Of a stretch of 64,000 nt of DNA, positions 19,495 through 29,355 are shown piece after piece. A program made the translations under genes and the position numbers. The notes beneath the pieces were generated by a model. The model made no database searches, was not told the DNA's origin, and was given only the letters and a program-made list of their open reading frames with translations. The stretch is from contig NZ_BJEQ01000016.1 in the NCBI RefSeq assembly GCF_005405585.1, forward strand, positions 43,310 to 107,309, in the 5' to 3' direction. This stretch comes from Agarivorans sp. Toyoura001. Lineage in GTDB: Bacteria > Pseudomonadota > Gammaproteobacteria > Enterobacterales > Celerinatantimonadaceae. Positions within the stretch are counted from its first letter, which is position 1. Each line of letters begins with the position of its first letter.

Positions 19495-21213
19495 ATGTTT
19501 ATTCGAGGAAGAGTGCAATTGTTTTTTCGCTTGTGGCCGATATTGCTAGTTTTGTTTACCACTTCGGTAACAGCGATTGATTTTGATTACCAAGGATTAT
19601 CAGGCGAAACCAAAGATAACGTAAAAGTGTATTTGGAAGCACAAACTTTTCCAGATAACAGTAGCGTACGTCGCATCTCATCTGCCAGTGCCGAGCAAAC
19701 TAAACGTGCCTTGCGCGCGTTGGGTTATTACCAAAGCAAAATAGATGTTAGCGAGAAAGAAAAAGATGTTTACTTAGTTGAGGTGGAACTAGGCGAACGC
19801 TTAGTGATAAGCAAATTCGACTTTACATTTGAAGGCGAAGCCAACAAAGACAGTCGATTCACTAGCGCTGTAACAAAGAGTGGGCTAGCTGATGGGCAAG
19901 TGTTCTCACACGCTGCTTATGATGGCTTAAAGTCAGAGTTTAATCGACTGGCCGCGCGATATGGATATTTTGACGCTGAGTACCACCAATCCGAAGTAAA
20001 AATCAGTATTAAAGAAAACACAGCCAGTATTCATTTAAGTTATGATTCTGGTCATCGTTATCGTTTCGGTGACATCATATTTACCAACCCCGATTTACCT
20101 AAAACAATTTTTGCTAATCTTGCCGAGTTTAATAAGCAAGATCGTTATGATTCCAAAAAAGTCGGTGAGTTTAATCAACGCCTAGGTGAGACTGACTACT
20201 TCCAAGTTATATCAGTAAGGCCAGATTTAGAAAATCGCCACGACGACAAGATAGATTTATTAGTGGGATTGGCGTTAAAACCTCGAGACACCTTTGAAGT
20301 GGGTGGGGGTATCACTACTGATATTGGCCCGCGGGTGCGGTTAAAGTGGACTCGACCTTGGGTAAACGATAAAGGCCATAGCATTGCCTTTGAGATTGAA
20401 GCCGCTGAGCCAAAACAAAGTGCGTTGTTTGTATACCGTATTCCCATGAATAATCCGGTTGATGATTACCTTGATATTCAAACCGGCTACATTCGCGAAA
20501 AAACTAACGATACTGAAAGTGAAAAGACCGTAGTGTCTACCACTAGGCAGTGGCGCTGGGATAACGATTGGAAGCCTTCTATTTTCCTCAAATGGCAACA
20601 CGAGGAATATCGTCAAGCAGATCAGTTTGATGTTACCGATTTGGTGCTGCCTGGTTTTAACTTTGCTCGCTTACGCACGCGCGGTGGATTAGATCCATAT
20701 TGGGGGGATAACCTGCAAGCCAGTGTTGAAGTCGGGCACCCATATTGGGGCTCTGATGTTGAAATGTTGCGCTTAGCCACTATTGGAAAATGGCTCCGCT
20801 CTTACCAAAATCATCGACTTTTACTGCGTGCAGACGTAGGAGGAATATTAGCAGAAGACATTACTGACGTTCCTGCGTCTATGCGTTTCTTTGCCGGTGG
20901 TGACCAAAGTATACGCGGGTATGATTACAAAACAATTAGCCCAAAAAATGATGAAGGCCAATTGATTGGTGGTAAATACCTCACTGTAGGAAGCATAGAA
21001 TACAATTATCAGTTTGCTGAAAAATGGCGGTGGGCAACCTTTGTCGATGCGGGCACTGCAACCAATGATTTCTCAGAACCGGTGTCCGTTGGCGTGGGAA
21101 TGGGTATTCGATGGCTTACGTTAATTGGTCCGCTGCGAATAGATGTGGCTAAAGGCTTACAAAATGAATCGGATCCATGGCGTGTCCACTTCTCGTTAGG
21201 GCCTGATTTATGA
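19495..21213 (+). CDS. tamA: Translocation and assembly module outer-membrane protein TamA
   Basis: Omp85-family outer-membrane protein that with TamB moves phospholipids and/or inserts certain outer-membrane proteins. 572 residues (E. coli 577). A signal peptide ends near 'TSVTA', three POTRA domains follow (to about 265), then a 16-strand barrel with the conserved loop 'MRFFAGGDQSIRGYDYKTI'. Start choice is uncertain: the ATG at 19495 has no clear Shine-Dalgarno, while GTG at 19513 and a TTG at 19519 lie just after GAGGA. tamB overlaps the stop by four bases. Confidence 0.95.
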   Translation: MFIRGRVQLFFRLWPILLVLFTTSVTAIDFDYQGLSGETKDNVKVYLEAQTFPDNSSVRRISSASAEQTKRALRALGYYQSKIDVSEKEKDVYLVEVELGERLVISKFDFTFEGEANKDSRFTSAVTKSGLADGQVFSHAAYDGLKSEFNRLAARYGYFDAEYHQSEVKISIKENTASIHLSYDSGHRYRFGDIIFTNPDLPKTIFANLAEFNKQDRYDSKKVGEFNQRLGETDYFQVISVRPDLENRHDDKIDLLVGLALKPRDTFEVGGGITTDIGPRVRLKWTRPWVNDKGHSIAFEIEAAEPKQSALFVYRIPMNNPVDDYLDIQTGYIREKTNDTESEKTVVSTTRQWRWDNDWKPSIFLKWQHEEYRQADQFDVTDLVLPGFNFARLRTRGGLDPYWGDNLQASVEVGHPYWGSDVEMLRLATIGKWLRSYQNHRLLLRADVGGILAEDITDVPASMRFFAGGDQSIRGYDYKTISPKNDEGQLIGGKYLTVGSIEYNYQFAEKWRWATFVDAGTATNDFSEPVSVGVGMGIRWLTLIGPLRIDVAKGLQNESDPWRVHFSLGPDL

Positions 21214-24200
21214 TTTTTAAAGCTTTAAAGTACTTGCTGGTATCAATTAGCGCGCTGATATTTTGCCTCATTCTCGGTTTATCGTTGACCCCTAGTACTC
21301 AGTGGATTTTAGGCAAAGTGAGTAACTTGGTTGATGGACTGACCATTACCCAGCCAGACGGAAACTTATATAAAGGCATTTCAGCAAAACAGGTTATTTG
21401 GCAACAAGCCGGGTTGCGTGTAGAGCTAGCCGATCTTGATCTAGCCTTAGATTGGGTATGTATGAGTAAAACTCGGCTTTGTGTAGAAAGGTTGTTAAGC
21501 ACAAAGTTATTGGTTGCCGTTGATACCGCGGCCATGGCCGCAGCCTCTAACATTGATGACCCTGAACCACCAGCAGAACCCAGTACCGGCCCATGGACAC
21601 CTCCTTTCCCCTTTGTGTTAAACCGCTTAGCAGTAGATAACGCAGTAGTTACCATTGATGGTATTGATATTTCATGGCAAAGCCTACAAGTTCAAGCTAA
21701 CTGGCAGCAAAGTACTATTAGTGTTGACCAGTTGTATTTGGATAAATGGAAACTAGCGCTATTTTATCAAGATAGCTCTGCTCAAGCGTCTAACGAGACA
21801 TCTGAATCTGAGTCACTGGTTCCTCTGCTTCTCGAGGTGCCAGATGTGACTATGCCTTATCAAGTGATGGTAAATGACTTAGTACTTACTCAAGGGGAAT
21901 TAGCACTAAGTGAGGCTGCCTTGGCGTTTCCTTCATTAGAGCTAATAGGTAAGTTAGATTTTTCTTATCTGGAATTAGAAAAGCTAAATGCAATAACTCC
22001 TTGGGGAGAGTTAGCACTAAAGGGGAGCCAAGGTTTCCAAAAGCTTTACGCGTCTGATTTAGCTGGTCGTTGGGATATGAAAGTTGACGAGCAGCCCTTA
22101 GGTTTAGACTTCCAACTGATAGGTGATGGCAAGCAGCTAGATGCCGAGCTGTCGAGCGACGGATTCATCGCTTCAGAAATCGCGTTAAATATAGCTTGGC
22201 AGAAAACCAACATTCCCTTCGAAATAACCACAGAGCTAAAGCAAGCTTTTAATGTTTTACCTGAACAGCTTTCGGTTAATGCGCTTAACTTGCATGCCGA
22301 TGGAGATTTGTCTAGTTACCAAATGCAGCTGCAAAGTGATTTATCTGGCTTGCAAGATCTATGGTTAAACGCACAACTTAATGGCGATTTATCGCAAATT
22401 GAGCAACTGGCCATTCAGGGTGAACTGCTAAAACCCAAGACCCTATTGGACAGTAGTCAAAAGAATGGTGAAGAAAAGGCTAGCAAAGTAAATGAAATTG
22501 AAGCTACCGCTTTAGTTGTCGAGCAAACAGCAGTTCGCGACCAACAAGCGATTGGTGGATTTAATATTTCCGGTTCTGCGGCATGGCAACCTGAGTTGAA
22601 CGCTGAGATCACTATCAGTTTAGATAACTTACAACTCAGTCATTGGGCAGACTTAGGTGAGGAAATGGCGTTGCCGGATTTAGACGGTGACATTAAAGCC
22701 AAACTAGTGGCTAACCTCTGGGAATTACAGCAAGCTAATTTAAGCGGAGAGTGGTTAAACTTGCCGCTTAACATCGAGCTAGTGGGCAAGGGGGATTTAG
22801 ATAAGCAGGCTCACCAAGCGAAGTTAAACCTCAATCTGGCTAATACTCAAGTTAAGGCAGACGCAAACACGAATGCTGAAAATGTAGAAGTAACTGTTAA
22901 TGTTGACGCTAAGAACTTGGCAGAGCTCCCTTGGCTAGACAGCGGTTTGTTGGATGCGGACATAGGCGTAACTGGCGTAGTTGACAATCCAGTATTCACT
23001 TGGCGTATTGCGGGTGACGAGTTAACTAACCATGATTTCACTTTAGTTAAGCTCAATACCCAGGGAAATCTATCCTTGGACGAGGCTTTTACTGGTCAAA
23101 TTGATTTAGCGGTAGCGCAATTATTGGTGGCCGGAGAAACTATTCAAACAGCTGATTTGAACTATTTCAGCAAAGATACAAAACAACAGTTAGCAATTAA
23201 CGTTGAACAAGCTCAACGAAGTGCCCATGTTAAACTTGCGGGTAGTGGCGGTTTAGAAAGCTGGCAAGGGCAGTTAGCCAAAGCTGACCTTAACGCCGAA
23301 CTAGGCAATTGGTCGCTGTCTAACCCCGTCGATATAGATTATGAGCAAGCGGTAGCCACTATCGGAACACACTGTTGGTCTAGAGAGCAGAGCGAATTCT
23401 GTTTGTTATCTCCATTTGTGAGTGACGGAAACAGCGAGGTAGCTCTTACCGTTAAACAATTCGATTTTACTGTGTTAAACAAGCTCATTCCAGAGGACCT
23501 TCATCTAGATGGGCAAGCATCGGCAGAGATTTTTGCAAAACTAAATCAGTGGTCCCCTGAAAAAGCCCGTTTAGCGCTTAAATTAAGCCCTGGTTCACTT
23601 ACCCAAGATGCCGAGAGCGGCGAGATAACCTTGGCTTACGAATCCCTTGATTTAAACGCAGATATTAAAAATGAAAAACTACATTGGCAGGCTTTGTTTA
23701 GCTCAAAGCAACTGGGTGAATTACGCACTTCTGGAGCCGCTTCAATTGATAAAGAAGGAAGTATAGATGGTGAGTTACAGTTAAATAATCTTACCTTATC
23801 GCCGTTACTGCCTTTTGTTAATGTGTTAGATGAGCTGGATGGTGACATAAATGGTTTGGTAAAGGTATCGGGTAAGCTAAAGACACCGGTATTGCTCGGC
23901 GAAGTTAAATTGGAAAATGGTTTGCTATCGGGTCCAGATGTGCCCCTTACGATAGAGCAATTGCACACCGAGTTGAGTTTCGATAACCAATTAGCACGTT
24001 TAAACGGTGGCTTTAATAGCGATGGGAAAACTGCTCAGTGGACTGGTGAGTTTAGTTGGCCTAATAATCAGTTGTTTGGTCAACTAGATATAGATGCTAG
24101 TCAACTCCCCATTAACGTAGACCCTTATGCCAGTTTATCCGTTTCTCCAGATGTGAGTATTAAGTTTGCTGATAATCTGATTGATGTAAGTGGCACCATT

Positions 24201-25022
24201 GCGGTAGAAGACGGAGCTATCGTAGTGAAGTCGCTACCCGAGTCAGCCGTATCAGAATCATCTGACGCCATTGTGATTGAAGAGCAATCGGAAACGGTTG
24301 CCTTACAGAAAACCAAGATTGACCTAAATGTCACATTATCGGAAACCATCACCTTAGAAGCCTTAGGCCTTAATACTAACCTTAAAGGCCATTTAAACTT
24401 AAAACAACAACCTTTAGAGCCGTTGCGCGCCAATGGTCGGATTGAATTGGTTGATGGTAGCTTTAAAGCCTACGGACAAAACTTATTGATAGAAAAAGGT
24501 TGGTTAATGTTTACCGGACCTTTAGAGCAACCCTATTTAGATTTTGAAGCGGTAAGAAACCCAGATACTATTTCAGACAGTGTAACTGTGGGCGTTAAAG
24601 TTGTAGGTTTAGCTGATGCCCCTCAAGTAACGTTGTTTTCAGACCCATCTATGTCGCAAAACGAAATGTTGTCTTACTTATTGCGCGGCCGGGCCTTAAG
24701 CGACAGCGAACAGGATGATAATGCACTTTCTTCTATGTTACTTAGCGCGGGAATAGGCAGGGCAGAAGGGTTAGTCGGTAACGTGGGAAGTACCCTAGGT
24801 TTAAACGATTTGGCCTTAAGTACCGCGGGTTCTGGCAGCACGACTCAAGTTGAGGTGAGTGCCTATGTATTACCTGGCGTACAAGTTCGTTATGGCATGG
24901 GGGTATTTGATCCGGTTAATGAATTAACCGTGAAATATGAGATTTTACCTAAACTGTTTATTGAGGCATTTTCTGGCTTGCATAGTGCGTTAGATGTTTA
25001 TTACGAGTTCTATTTAGATTAA
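21210..25022 (+). CDS. tamB: Translocation and assembly module inner-membrane protein TamB
   Basis: AsmA-like bridge protein anchored in the inner membrane that spans the periplasm to TamA. 1270 residues (E. coli 1259). One N-terminal signal anchor (about 5-27) is followed by a long beta-rich periplasmic region and the C-terminal TamB/DUF490 domain with 'QNEMLSYLLRGRALSDSEQD' and 'EVSAYVLPGVQVRYG'. The ATG is in an ATGA overlap with the tamA stop. Confidence 0.96.
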   Translation: MIFKALKYLLVSISALIFCLILGLSLTPSTQWILGKVSNLVDGLTITQPDGNLYKGISAKQVIWQQAGLRVELADLDLALDWVCMSKTRLCVERLLSTKLLVAVDTAAMAAASNIDDPEPPAEPSTGPWTPPFPFVLNRLAVDNAVVTIDGIDISWQSLQVQANWQQSTISVDQLYLDKWKLALFYQDSSAQASNETSESESLVPLLLEVPDVTMPYQVMVNDLVLTQGELALSEAALAFPSLELIGKLDFSYLELEKLNAITPWGELALKGSQGFQKLYASDLAGRWDMKVDEQPLGLDFQLIGDGKQLDAELSSDGFIASEIALNIAWQKTNIPFEITTELKQAFNVLPEQLSVNALNLHADGDLSSYQMQLQSDLSGLQDLWLNAQLNGDLSQIEQLAIQGELLKPKTLLDSSQKNGEEKASKVNEIEATALVVEQTAVRDQQAIGGFNISGSAAWQPELNAEITISLDNLQLSHWADLGEEMALPDLDGDIKAKLVANLWELQQANLSGEWLNLPLNIELVGKGDLDKQAHQAKLNLNLANTQVKADANTNAENVEVTVNVDAKNLAELPWLDSGLLDADIGVTGVVDNPVFTWRIAGDELTNHDFTLVKLNTQGNLSLDEAFTGQIDLAVAQLLVAGETIQTADLNYFSKDTKQQLAINVEQAQRSAHVKLAGSGGLESWQGQLAKADLNAELGNWSLSNPVDIDYEQAVATIGTHCWSREQSEFCLLSPFVSDGNSEVALTVKQFDFTVLNKLIPEDLHLDGQASAEIFAKLNQWSPEKARLALKLSPGSLTQDAESGEITLAYESLDLNADIKNEKLHWQALFSSKQLGELRTSGAASIDKEGSIDGELQLNNLTLSPLLPFVNVLDELDGDINGLVKVSGKLKTPVLLGEVKLENGLLSGPDVPLTIEQLHTELSFDNQLARLNGGFNSDGKTAQWTGEFSWPNNQLFGQLDIDASQLPINVDPYASLSVSPDVSIKFADNLIDVSGTIAVEDGAIVVKSLPESAVSESSDAIVIEEQSETVALQKTKIDLNVTLSETITLEALGLNTNLKGHLNLKQQPLEPLRANGRIELVDGSFKAYGQNLLIEKGWLMFTGPLEQPYLDFEAVRNPDTISDSVTVGVKVVGLADAPQVTLFSDPSMSQNEMLSYLLRGRALSDSEQDDNALSSMLLSAGIGRAEGLVGNVGSTLGLNDLALSTAGSGSTTQVEVSAYVLPGVQVRYGMGVFDPVNELTVKYEILPKLFIEAFSGLHSALDVYYEFYLD

Positions 25023-25073
25023 GTGTTAGCATTAGCGTGGTCTCGGTTATATCGGGTGAGGGATGAAGAGCAC

Positions 25074-25475
25074 ATGAACAAAAAAATTGCTAAACGGGCG
25101 CTGTTGGTAGCGTTAATAGTCGGGTCTTTATTAAACCTAATAAACCAGTGGGATGTTATTAATGGCGCTGCGGCTAACTGGGGAGCGTTGCTATTTACTT
25201 ACTGTGTACCATTTATCGTTTCTTACTTTAGTGGTGTTATGGCTAATCAAGCACCTGCTGCTAATAGTAATATCTCTAAACAGCCACCAGCAGAAACTGC
25301 ATTAATCCAAATTAACCAGTCGTTGTCTGAAATTGGTCAAAAATTACGTTGTTCTATCAACGATACCGGTGATTACGAAACACTCGCCAACAATGCTAAA
25401 GAAACCATTGAAGACTTACAAACCCAACAACAAGCGCTGTTAGCGGTCATTAAGTCGTCTAAGCCGTCACAATAA
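25074..25475 (+). CDS. NrtS-like small membrane protein with C-terminal helical extension
   Basis: 133 residues. The first ~60 match the NrtS nitrate/nitrite transporter family pattern, with two membrane helices in 'ALLVALIVGSLLNLINQWD' and 'LLFTYCVPFIVSYFSG'. The remaining ~70 residues are a polar linker and a predicted helix rich in Glu, Asn and Gln with no match to the core family. The ATG at 25074 (MNKKIAKR) is preferred to an in-frame TTA/GTG region immediately after tamB because it carries a GAAGAG nine bases upstream. It follows tamB closely and may be cotranscribed. No nitrate-assimilation gene is nearby, so transport of nitrate is inference. Confidence 0.6.
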   Translation: MNKKIAKRALLVALIVGSLLNLINQWDVINGAAANWGALLFTYCVPFIVSYFSGVMANQAPAANSNISKQPPAETALIQINQSLSEIGQKLRCSINDTGDYETLANNAKETIEDLQTQQQALLAVIKSSKPSQ

Positions 25476-25702
25476 AGTAACTTCTTGAAACCTCTTATTC
25501 ATCTAACAAGCTGCTCGCTTTAACCAAAGTCGCTAATTTGAACTTGTGTTTCAGTTTATTAAATAACAAAAACTTTTTTATAGCTTGCTGTACCTCACAC
25601 TAGATATATATCGTAATATCCGCAACCCTTAACATAATAGTCTGCTAATTGTTCGTAAAAGAGAATACCTCTCGACACAACATGTTTTATTGCGGAGATT
25701 TT

Positions 25703-27073
25703 ATGAGCACAATTAACCTAACGGTTAAGGAAAAAATTGCCTACGGCTTGGGCGACACGGGATGTAACTTTGTATGGCAAACTGTCATGCTATTTTTGGC
25801 TTATTACTACACCGATGTTTATGGTTTATCACCTATCCATATGGGAACTATGTTTTTATTGGTTCGGTTTATCGACGCTGTCACTGACCCCTTAATGGGC
25901 TCGTTGGTTGACCGCACTCGAACCAAGCACGGACAGTTTCGCCCTTATATTCTTTGGATGGCGGTGCCGTTTGGCGTGGCGTGTATGATCACTTTCTACA
26001 CGCCTGATTTAGGCTCTACCGGCAAAATTATTTACGCATACTGCTCGTATATTCTGCTTACCTTAATGTACACCGCGATTAACGTGCCTTATTGCGCAAT
26101 GGCTAACGCTATGACTAACGACCCTAAGCAGCGAGTTTCATTGCAGTCTTATCGTTTTGGATTAAGCACTGCGGGCGGTTTAGTTGTGGCATTAGTGGCT
26201 TTACCTTTGGTTGACTACATTGGGCAAGGAGATGAGCAGAAAGGCTATTTAGGCGCCATGATCATAATGGGCATTGGCGCAATGTTGTTATTTTTCTATT
26301 GCTTTGCCAATACAAAAGAACACCATACAACAGAGCCTAGTGAAGCGAAGAAAGGTTCAACGTTTAGTGATGTAACACTACTGTGGAAAAACACCCAATG
26401 GCGAGTATTGTTTATTCTAAATATAGTTCTGCTAACTGGCATTGTGCTAAAAGCAGCTTCAACGATGTATTACGTAAATAGTGTTATGGGGCGCCCTGAT
26501 CTGGCGACAATGATGATGGTGGCGGGTATGCTCGCTAATATTGTTGGTGCGCTGGCTTCTGCACCAGTATTAGGGCGTTTTGACAAAATAAAAACCTATA
26601 AAGTGCTGATTGGCATCTCTGGTATTTTATCGGCGTCGATGTTCTTTATTGAACCCACTAACATCATGTTGATCTTTGTGGTGATGATAGTGCTAAGTGT
26701 GGTTCAAATGAGTACCACACCGTTGCTATGGAGCATGATGAGTGACGTTGTTGATTACGAGAAATCGCGCAGCGGTCGCTCGCTAAGTGGAATGGTATTT
26801 TCAACTAACTTGTTTGCGATTAAAGCCGGTATTGCAGTAGGTGGCGCAATGGTAGGTTGGATACTAGCTGGAGCCGGTTACGTTGGCGGAGCGGAATTAC
26901 AATCTAACCAAGCAATTACGTGGATCAACTTATTGTATACCTTTATCCCTGGCGTGTTCTTTATCTCGTTAGTTTTTGTTATGCACTTTTATCGTTTAGA
27001 CGAGAATAAACTGCAATTGATAAAACAACAAAATGATCAAGCGGAAACCAAGTTACAAGCTCAAGCTGTTTAA
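25703..27073 (+). CDS. GPH-family sugar:cation symporter (MFS)
   Basis: Glycoside-pentoside-hexuronide:cation symporter of the MelB/XylP/YicJ kind, 456 residues and about 12 membrane helices. Family marks: 'KIAYGLGDTGCNFVW' at the N-terminus, 'RFIDAVTDPLMGSLVDRT' with the cation/sugar-site Asp residues, and 'WSMMSDVVDYEKSRSGRSLSG' in the second half. The ATG at 25703 has GCGGAG seven bases upstream; the frame is open upstream without a better start. There is no adjacent glycosidase or regulator to reveal the sugar. It ends at a strong bidirectional terminator. Confidence 0.88.
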   Translation: MSTINLTVKEKIAYGLGDTGCNFVWQTVMLFLAYYYTDVYGLSPIHMGTMFLLVRFIDAVTDPLMGSLVDRTRTKHGQFRPYILWMAVPFGVACMITFYTPDLGSTGKIIYAYCSYILLTLMYTAINVPYCAMANAMTNDPKQRVSLQSYRFGLSTAGGLVVALVALPLVDYIGQGDEQKGYLGAMIIMGIGAMLLFFYCFANTKEHHTTEPSEAKKGSTFSDVTLLWKNTQWRVLFILNIVLLTGIVLKAASTMYYVNSVMGRPDLATMMMVAGMLANIVGALASAPVLGRFDKIKTYKVLIGISGILSASMFFIEPTNIMLIFVVMIVLSVVQMSTTPLLWSMMSDVVDYEKSRSGRSLSGMVFSTNLFAIKAGIAVGGAMVGWILAGAGYVGGAELQSNQAITWINLLYTFIPGVFFISLVFVMHFYRLDENKLQLIKQQNDQAETKLQAQAV

Positions 27074-27090
27074 ACTGTTTTGAGTATCCA

Positions 27091-27123
27091 AAAAAAGCCA
27101 ATATCAGTGATATTGGCTTTTTT
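27091..27123. terminator. Bidirectional terminator
   Basis: A perfect 16-bp symmetry (AAAAAAGCCAATATCA / TGATATTGGCTTTTTT) around a single central base gives T-runs on both strands. It serves the symporter gene on plus and cnoX/ybbN on minus. Confidence 0.93.
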
Positions 27124-27147
27124 AGTTTGGCGCGCTTTGATGTTCGC

Positions 27148-28005
27148 TTAATACAGTAAGCTAAAGTACTTACGTCTAAATTGCGAAGACAGTGGGTCAC
27201 CGTTTAAGGTCGCCAGTATATCTAAGAAGTTTTTCTTAACTTGGCCGTCTGCTGCCTCTAGGTTGCTTTGTAAAATCGCATACAGCAACTCCAATGCTTC
27301 TTGATTACGGCCTGCTTGAGAGTATTGGATGGCTAAACTTACTCGCAGCTCTGGGCTATCTTCACTGCCATTAAGCTTTTCTTCCAAAGCCTTAATCTCC
27401 GGGCTTTCGGCTGCAGCTTGTAATAACTCCAATTGGCTTTTCAGCTCATGGTAATCAGCTTGTTGTTCTTCAAGTGGCAAGGCATTTAGCAAGGTTTCTG
27501 CTTCGGCGGCTTGTTGGTTATTTAACAAGGCCTGAATCAGCACCAAAATAATATCGTTGCGTTGCGGTGCTAGTAGGTGTGCTTCTTTAATGACACTTAA
27601 GGCTTCACTTTGTTGGTCAGCTTCCAGCAAGGCTTTTGCTTTAGCAAAAAGTTGCTCTTCTGGTGGCGGTAAATGGCGCACAATAGTTTGCATCGCGTCT
27701 TCAGGAGACGGGATGTCGGCAAATCCGTCAACTGGGCGACCTTCTTTAAGAATGACGACGGCTGGCGCTTGAGTCACGCCAAGTTGCTGCGCTAAAGGCG
27801 CAAGCTCATCCATATTCACCCTAGCAAGAACAAAACTACCACCGGTTTGTTGGTGGATTTGCTGCAATAAGCCAAATAGCGGTTCACATTGCGGACTAGA
27901 AGGAGACCAAAAGTGGACGACCACAGGTTGGTTTAGTGAACCTTCAATAAGTACCTGTTGGGCATTCTCAAAACTAATATCGATAACAGACGGTGTAGGC
28001 TGCAT
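27148..28005 (-). CDS. cnoX: Thioredoxin-fold/TPR chaperedoxin CnoX (YbbN)
   Basis: Cytoplasmic holdase with a thioredoxin domain and TPR-like C-terminus; in E. coli it protects substrates from overoxidation and passes them to GroEL and DnaK. 285 residues. Thioredoxin fold is residues 1-110, with the usual CxxC changed to Ser37-Pro-Gln-Cys40 ('SPSSPQCEP'), as in E. coli YbbN (SQHC). Residues 115-285 are TPR-like helices. Monocistronic; its terminator is shared with the convergent symporter. Confidence 0.94.
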   Translation of the reverse strand: MQPTPSVIDISFENAQQVLIEGSLNQPVVVHFWSPSSPQCEPLFGLLQQIHQQTGGSFVLARVNMDELAPLAQQLGVTQAPAVVILKEGRPVDGFADIPSPEDAMQTIVRHLPPPEEQLFAKAKALLEADQQSEALSVIKEAHLLAPQRNDIILVLIQALLNNQQAAEAETLLNALPLEEQQADYHELKSQLELLQAAAESPEIKALEEKLNGSEDSPELRVSLAIQYSQAGRNQEALELLYAILQSNLEAADGQVKKNFLDILATLNGDPLSSQFRRKYFSLLY

Positions 28006-28151
28006 AGTGTTTTCCGTTAATTGTTTAGCCTTAATTTGGTGACTAAATGCATGTTTTTCAAGTAAGAGTTCTAGATTAGCAAATTAGCGATAAAAAAGCG
28101 GGCTTTAAAGGAGTAAACTACACCATCATTTGAAAGTTCAAACAGGGTGTT

Positions 28152-28952
28152 ATGGAATCATTGTCGTTAGCAGATCTTACGATCTTATTGGTAGAGCCTT
28201 CAAACATGCAGCGTAATATCATTCGCACTCGCTTACACGAAGCAGGCATTGATAACTTCTTAATGGCAGAGAACTGCCAACAAGCGCTGGAACTCGCGAT
28301 TAAAACGGCACCAGATTTGGTGGTAAGTTCGATGTACTTTAGCGATGGTACCGCTACGGATTTAGTGCAGCAACTTCGTGCCAACGACTTAAGCCGAGAT
28401 ATTGCATTTATGCTTATTTCTAGTGAGGCTTGTCACCATACTCTAGATGCGATAAAGCAAGCTGGTGTTATTGCCATGCTGCCAAAGCCTTTTGAGTTTA
28501 CTCATTTGTTAGCGGCCTTACAGGCTACGATTAGCTACATTGAGCCAGACAGCCAAGTGATTAATAATCTCGACATTTCCGATAAAACCATTTTGGTCGT
28601 TGACGACAGCCAAACTGCGCGTCGACACATCTCTAAGGTGCTTGAGAATATTGGATTGGTTAATTTATTAGTGGCTGAACATGGCCAAGAAGCGCTAGCT
28701 ATTTTGGAGCAGAATGAAGTTGATTTGGTGATTACTGACTACAACATGCCAGTTATGGATGGTGCAGCGTTAATCGAAGCCTTAAGGCAACACCCTAAAT
28801 TTTGTGATATTCCAGCCTTGATGGTGACATCGGAAAATAACTGCGCCAAGTTAGATGGGGTTCGCCAAAGCGGTGTTTCTGCTTTAGTGGATAAACCCTT
28901 TGATATTGACGCAGTGAAACAGGTGCTTACTCGACTGTTTGAAAACGTGTAA
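28152..28952 (+). CDS. Tandem receiver protein, first receiver degenerate
   Basis: A 266-residue protein made of two response-regulator receiver domains and no output domain. The second (about 145-266) is intact: Asp151/Asp152, phosphoacceptor Asp196 in 'VITDYNMPVMDG', Thr226 and Lys248. The first (about 8-130) keeps the fold and Lys112 ('MLPKPF') but has Glu15-Pro in the acidic pocket and Ser60 in place of the phosphoacceptor ('LVVSSMYFSDG'). So one domain can be phosphorylated and the other probably serves as a docking partner. No kinase gene is adjacent; CheY-like or phosphorelay use is inference. Confidence 0.88.
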   Translation: MESLSLADLTILLVEPSNMQRNIIRTRLHEAGIDNFLMAENCQQALELAIKTAPDLVVSSMYFSDGTATDLVQQLRANDLSRDIAFMLISSEACHHTLDAIKQAGVIAMLPKPFEFTHLLAALQATISYIEPDSQVINNLDISDKTILVVDDSQTARRHISKVLENIGLVNLLVAEHGQEALAILEQNEVDLVITDYNMPVMDGAALIEALRQHPKFCDIPALMVTSENNCAKLDGVRQSGVSALVDKPFDIDAVKQVLTRLFENV

Positions 28953-28954
28953 GT

Positions 28955-29239
28955 TTAGTCGAAGATTTGATCGCCCATTTGATCAATAAAGGTTTTGCAC
29001 TTATGCATTGCTAGCTCGGCCGCATCGTCTGAGCTAGCACAAGTGTCTGAACGAATAAAAGTATGTTCTTTTAACTCACCATTTAATGTTTTACTAATTA
29101 CCGCTGCTACTCGGTACTGGCCATTTGACGACTGAGGGCTAGGGGTAATAGTAAACTCATTGTATAACTCTTCTGGATAGCTTTTTGCCTGAACAGGCGC
29201 GGCTTGAAACATTTTCTTTAAAGCTGAAAAGATACTCAT
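28955..29239 (-). CDS. HlyU family protein
   Basis: A 94-residue protein matching the Pfam 'HlyU transcriptional activator' family: 'YNEFTITPSPQSSNGQYRVA', 'GELKEHTFIRSDTCASSDDA', 'KCKTFIDQMGDQIFD'. Despite the name the family has no helix-turn-helix and is unrelated to the ArsR-type HlyU of Vibrio virulence, so no regulatory role is claimed. It converges on the tandem receiver gene with two bases between stops. Confidence 0.8.
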   Translation of the reverse strand: MSIFSALKKMFQAAPVQAKSYPEELYNEFTITPSPQSSNGQYRVAAVISKTLNGELKEHTFIRSDTCASSDDAAELAMHKCKTFIDQMGDQIFD

Positions 29240-29355
29240 CTTAATGATTTTCCTAAATTTAAGCTAAAACATGCGAAACAGCCACGAGCTTAACGGGCCG
29301 TTTACGGTATGATGCATGATAACGAGCAAAACACCCTAACCGCAATGGAATTACT

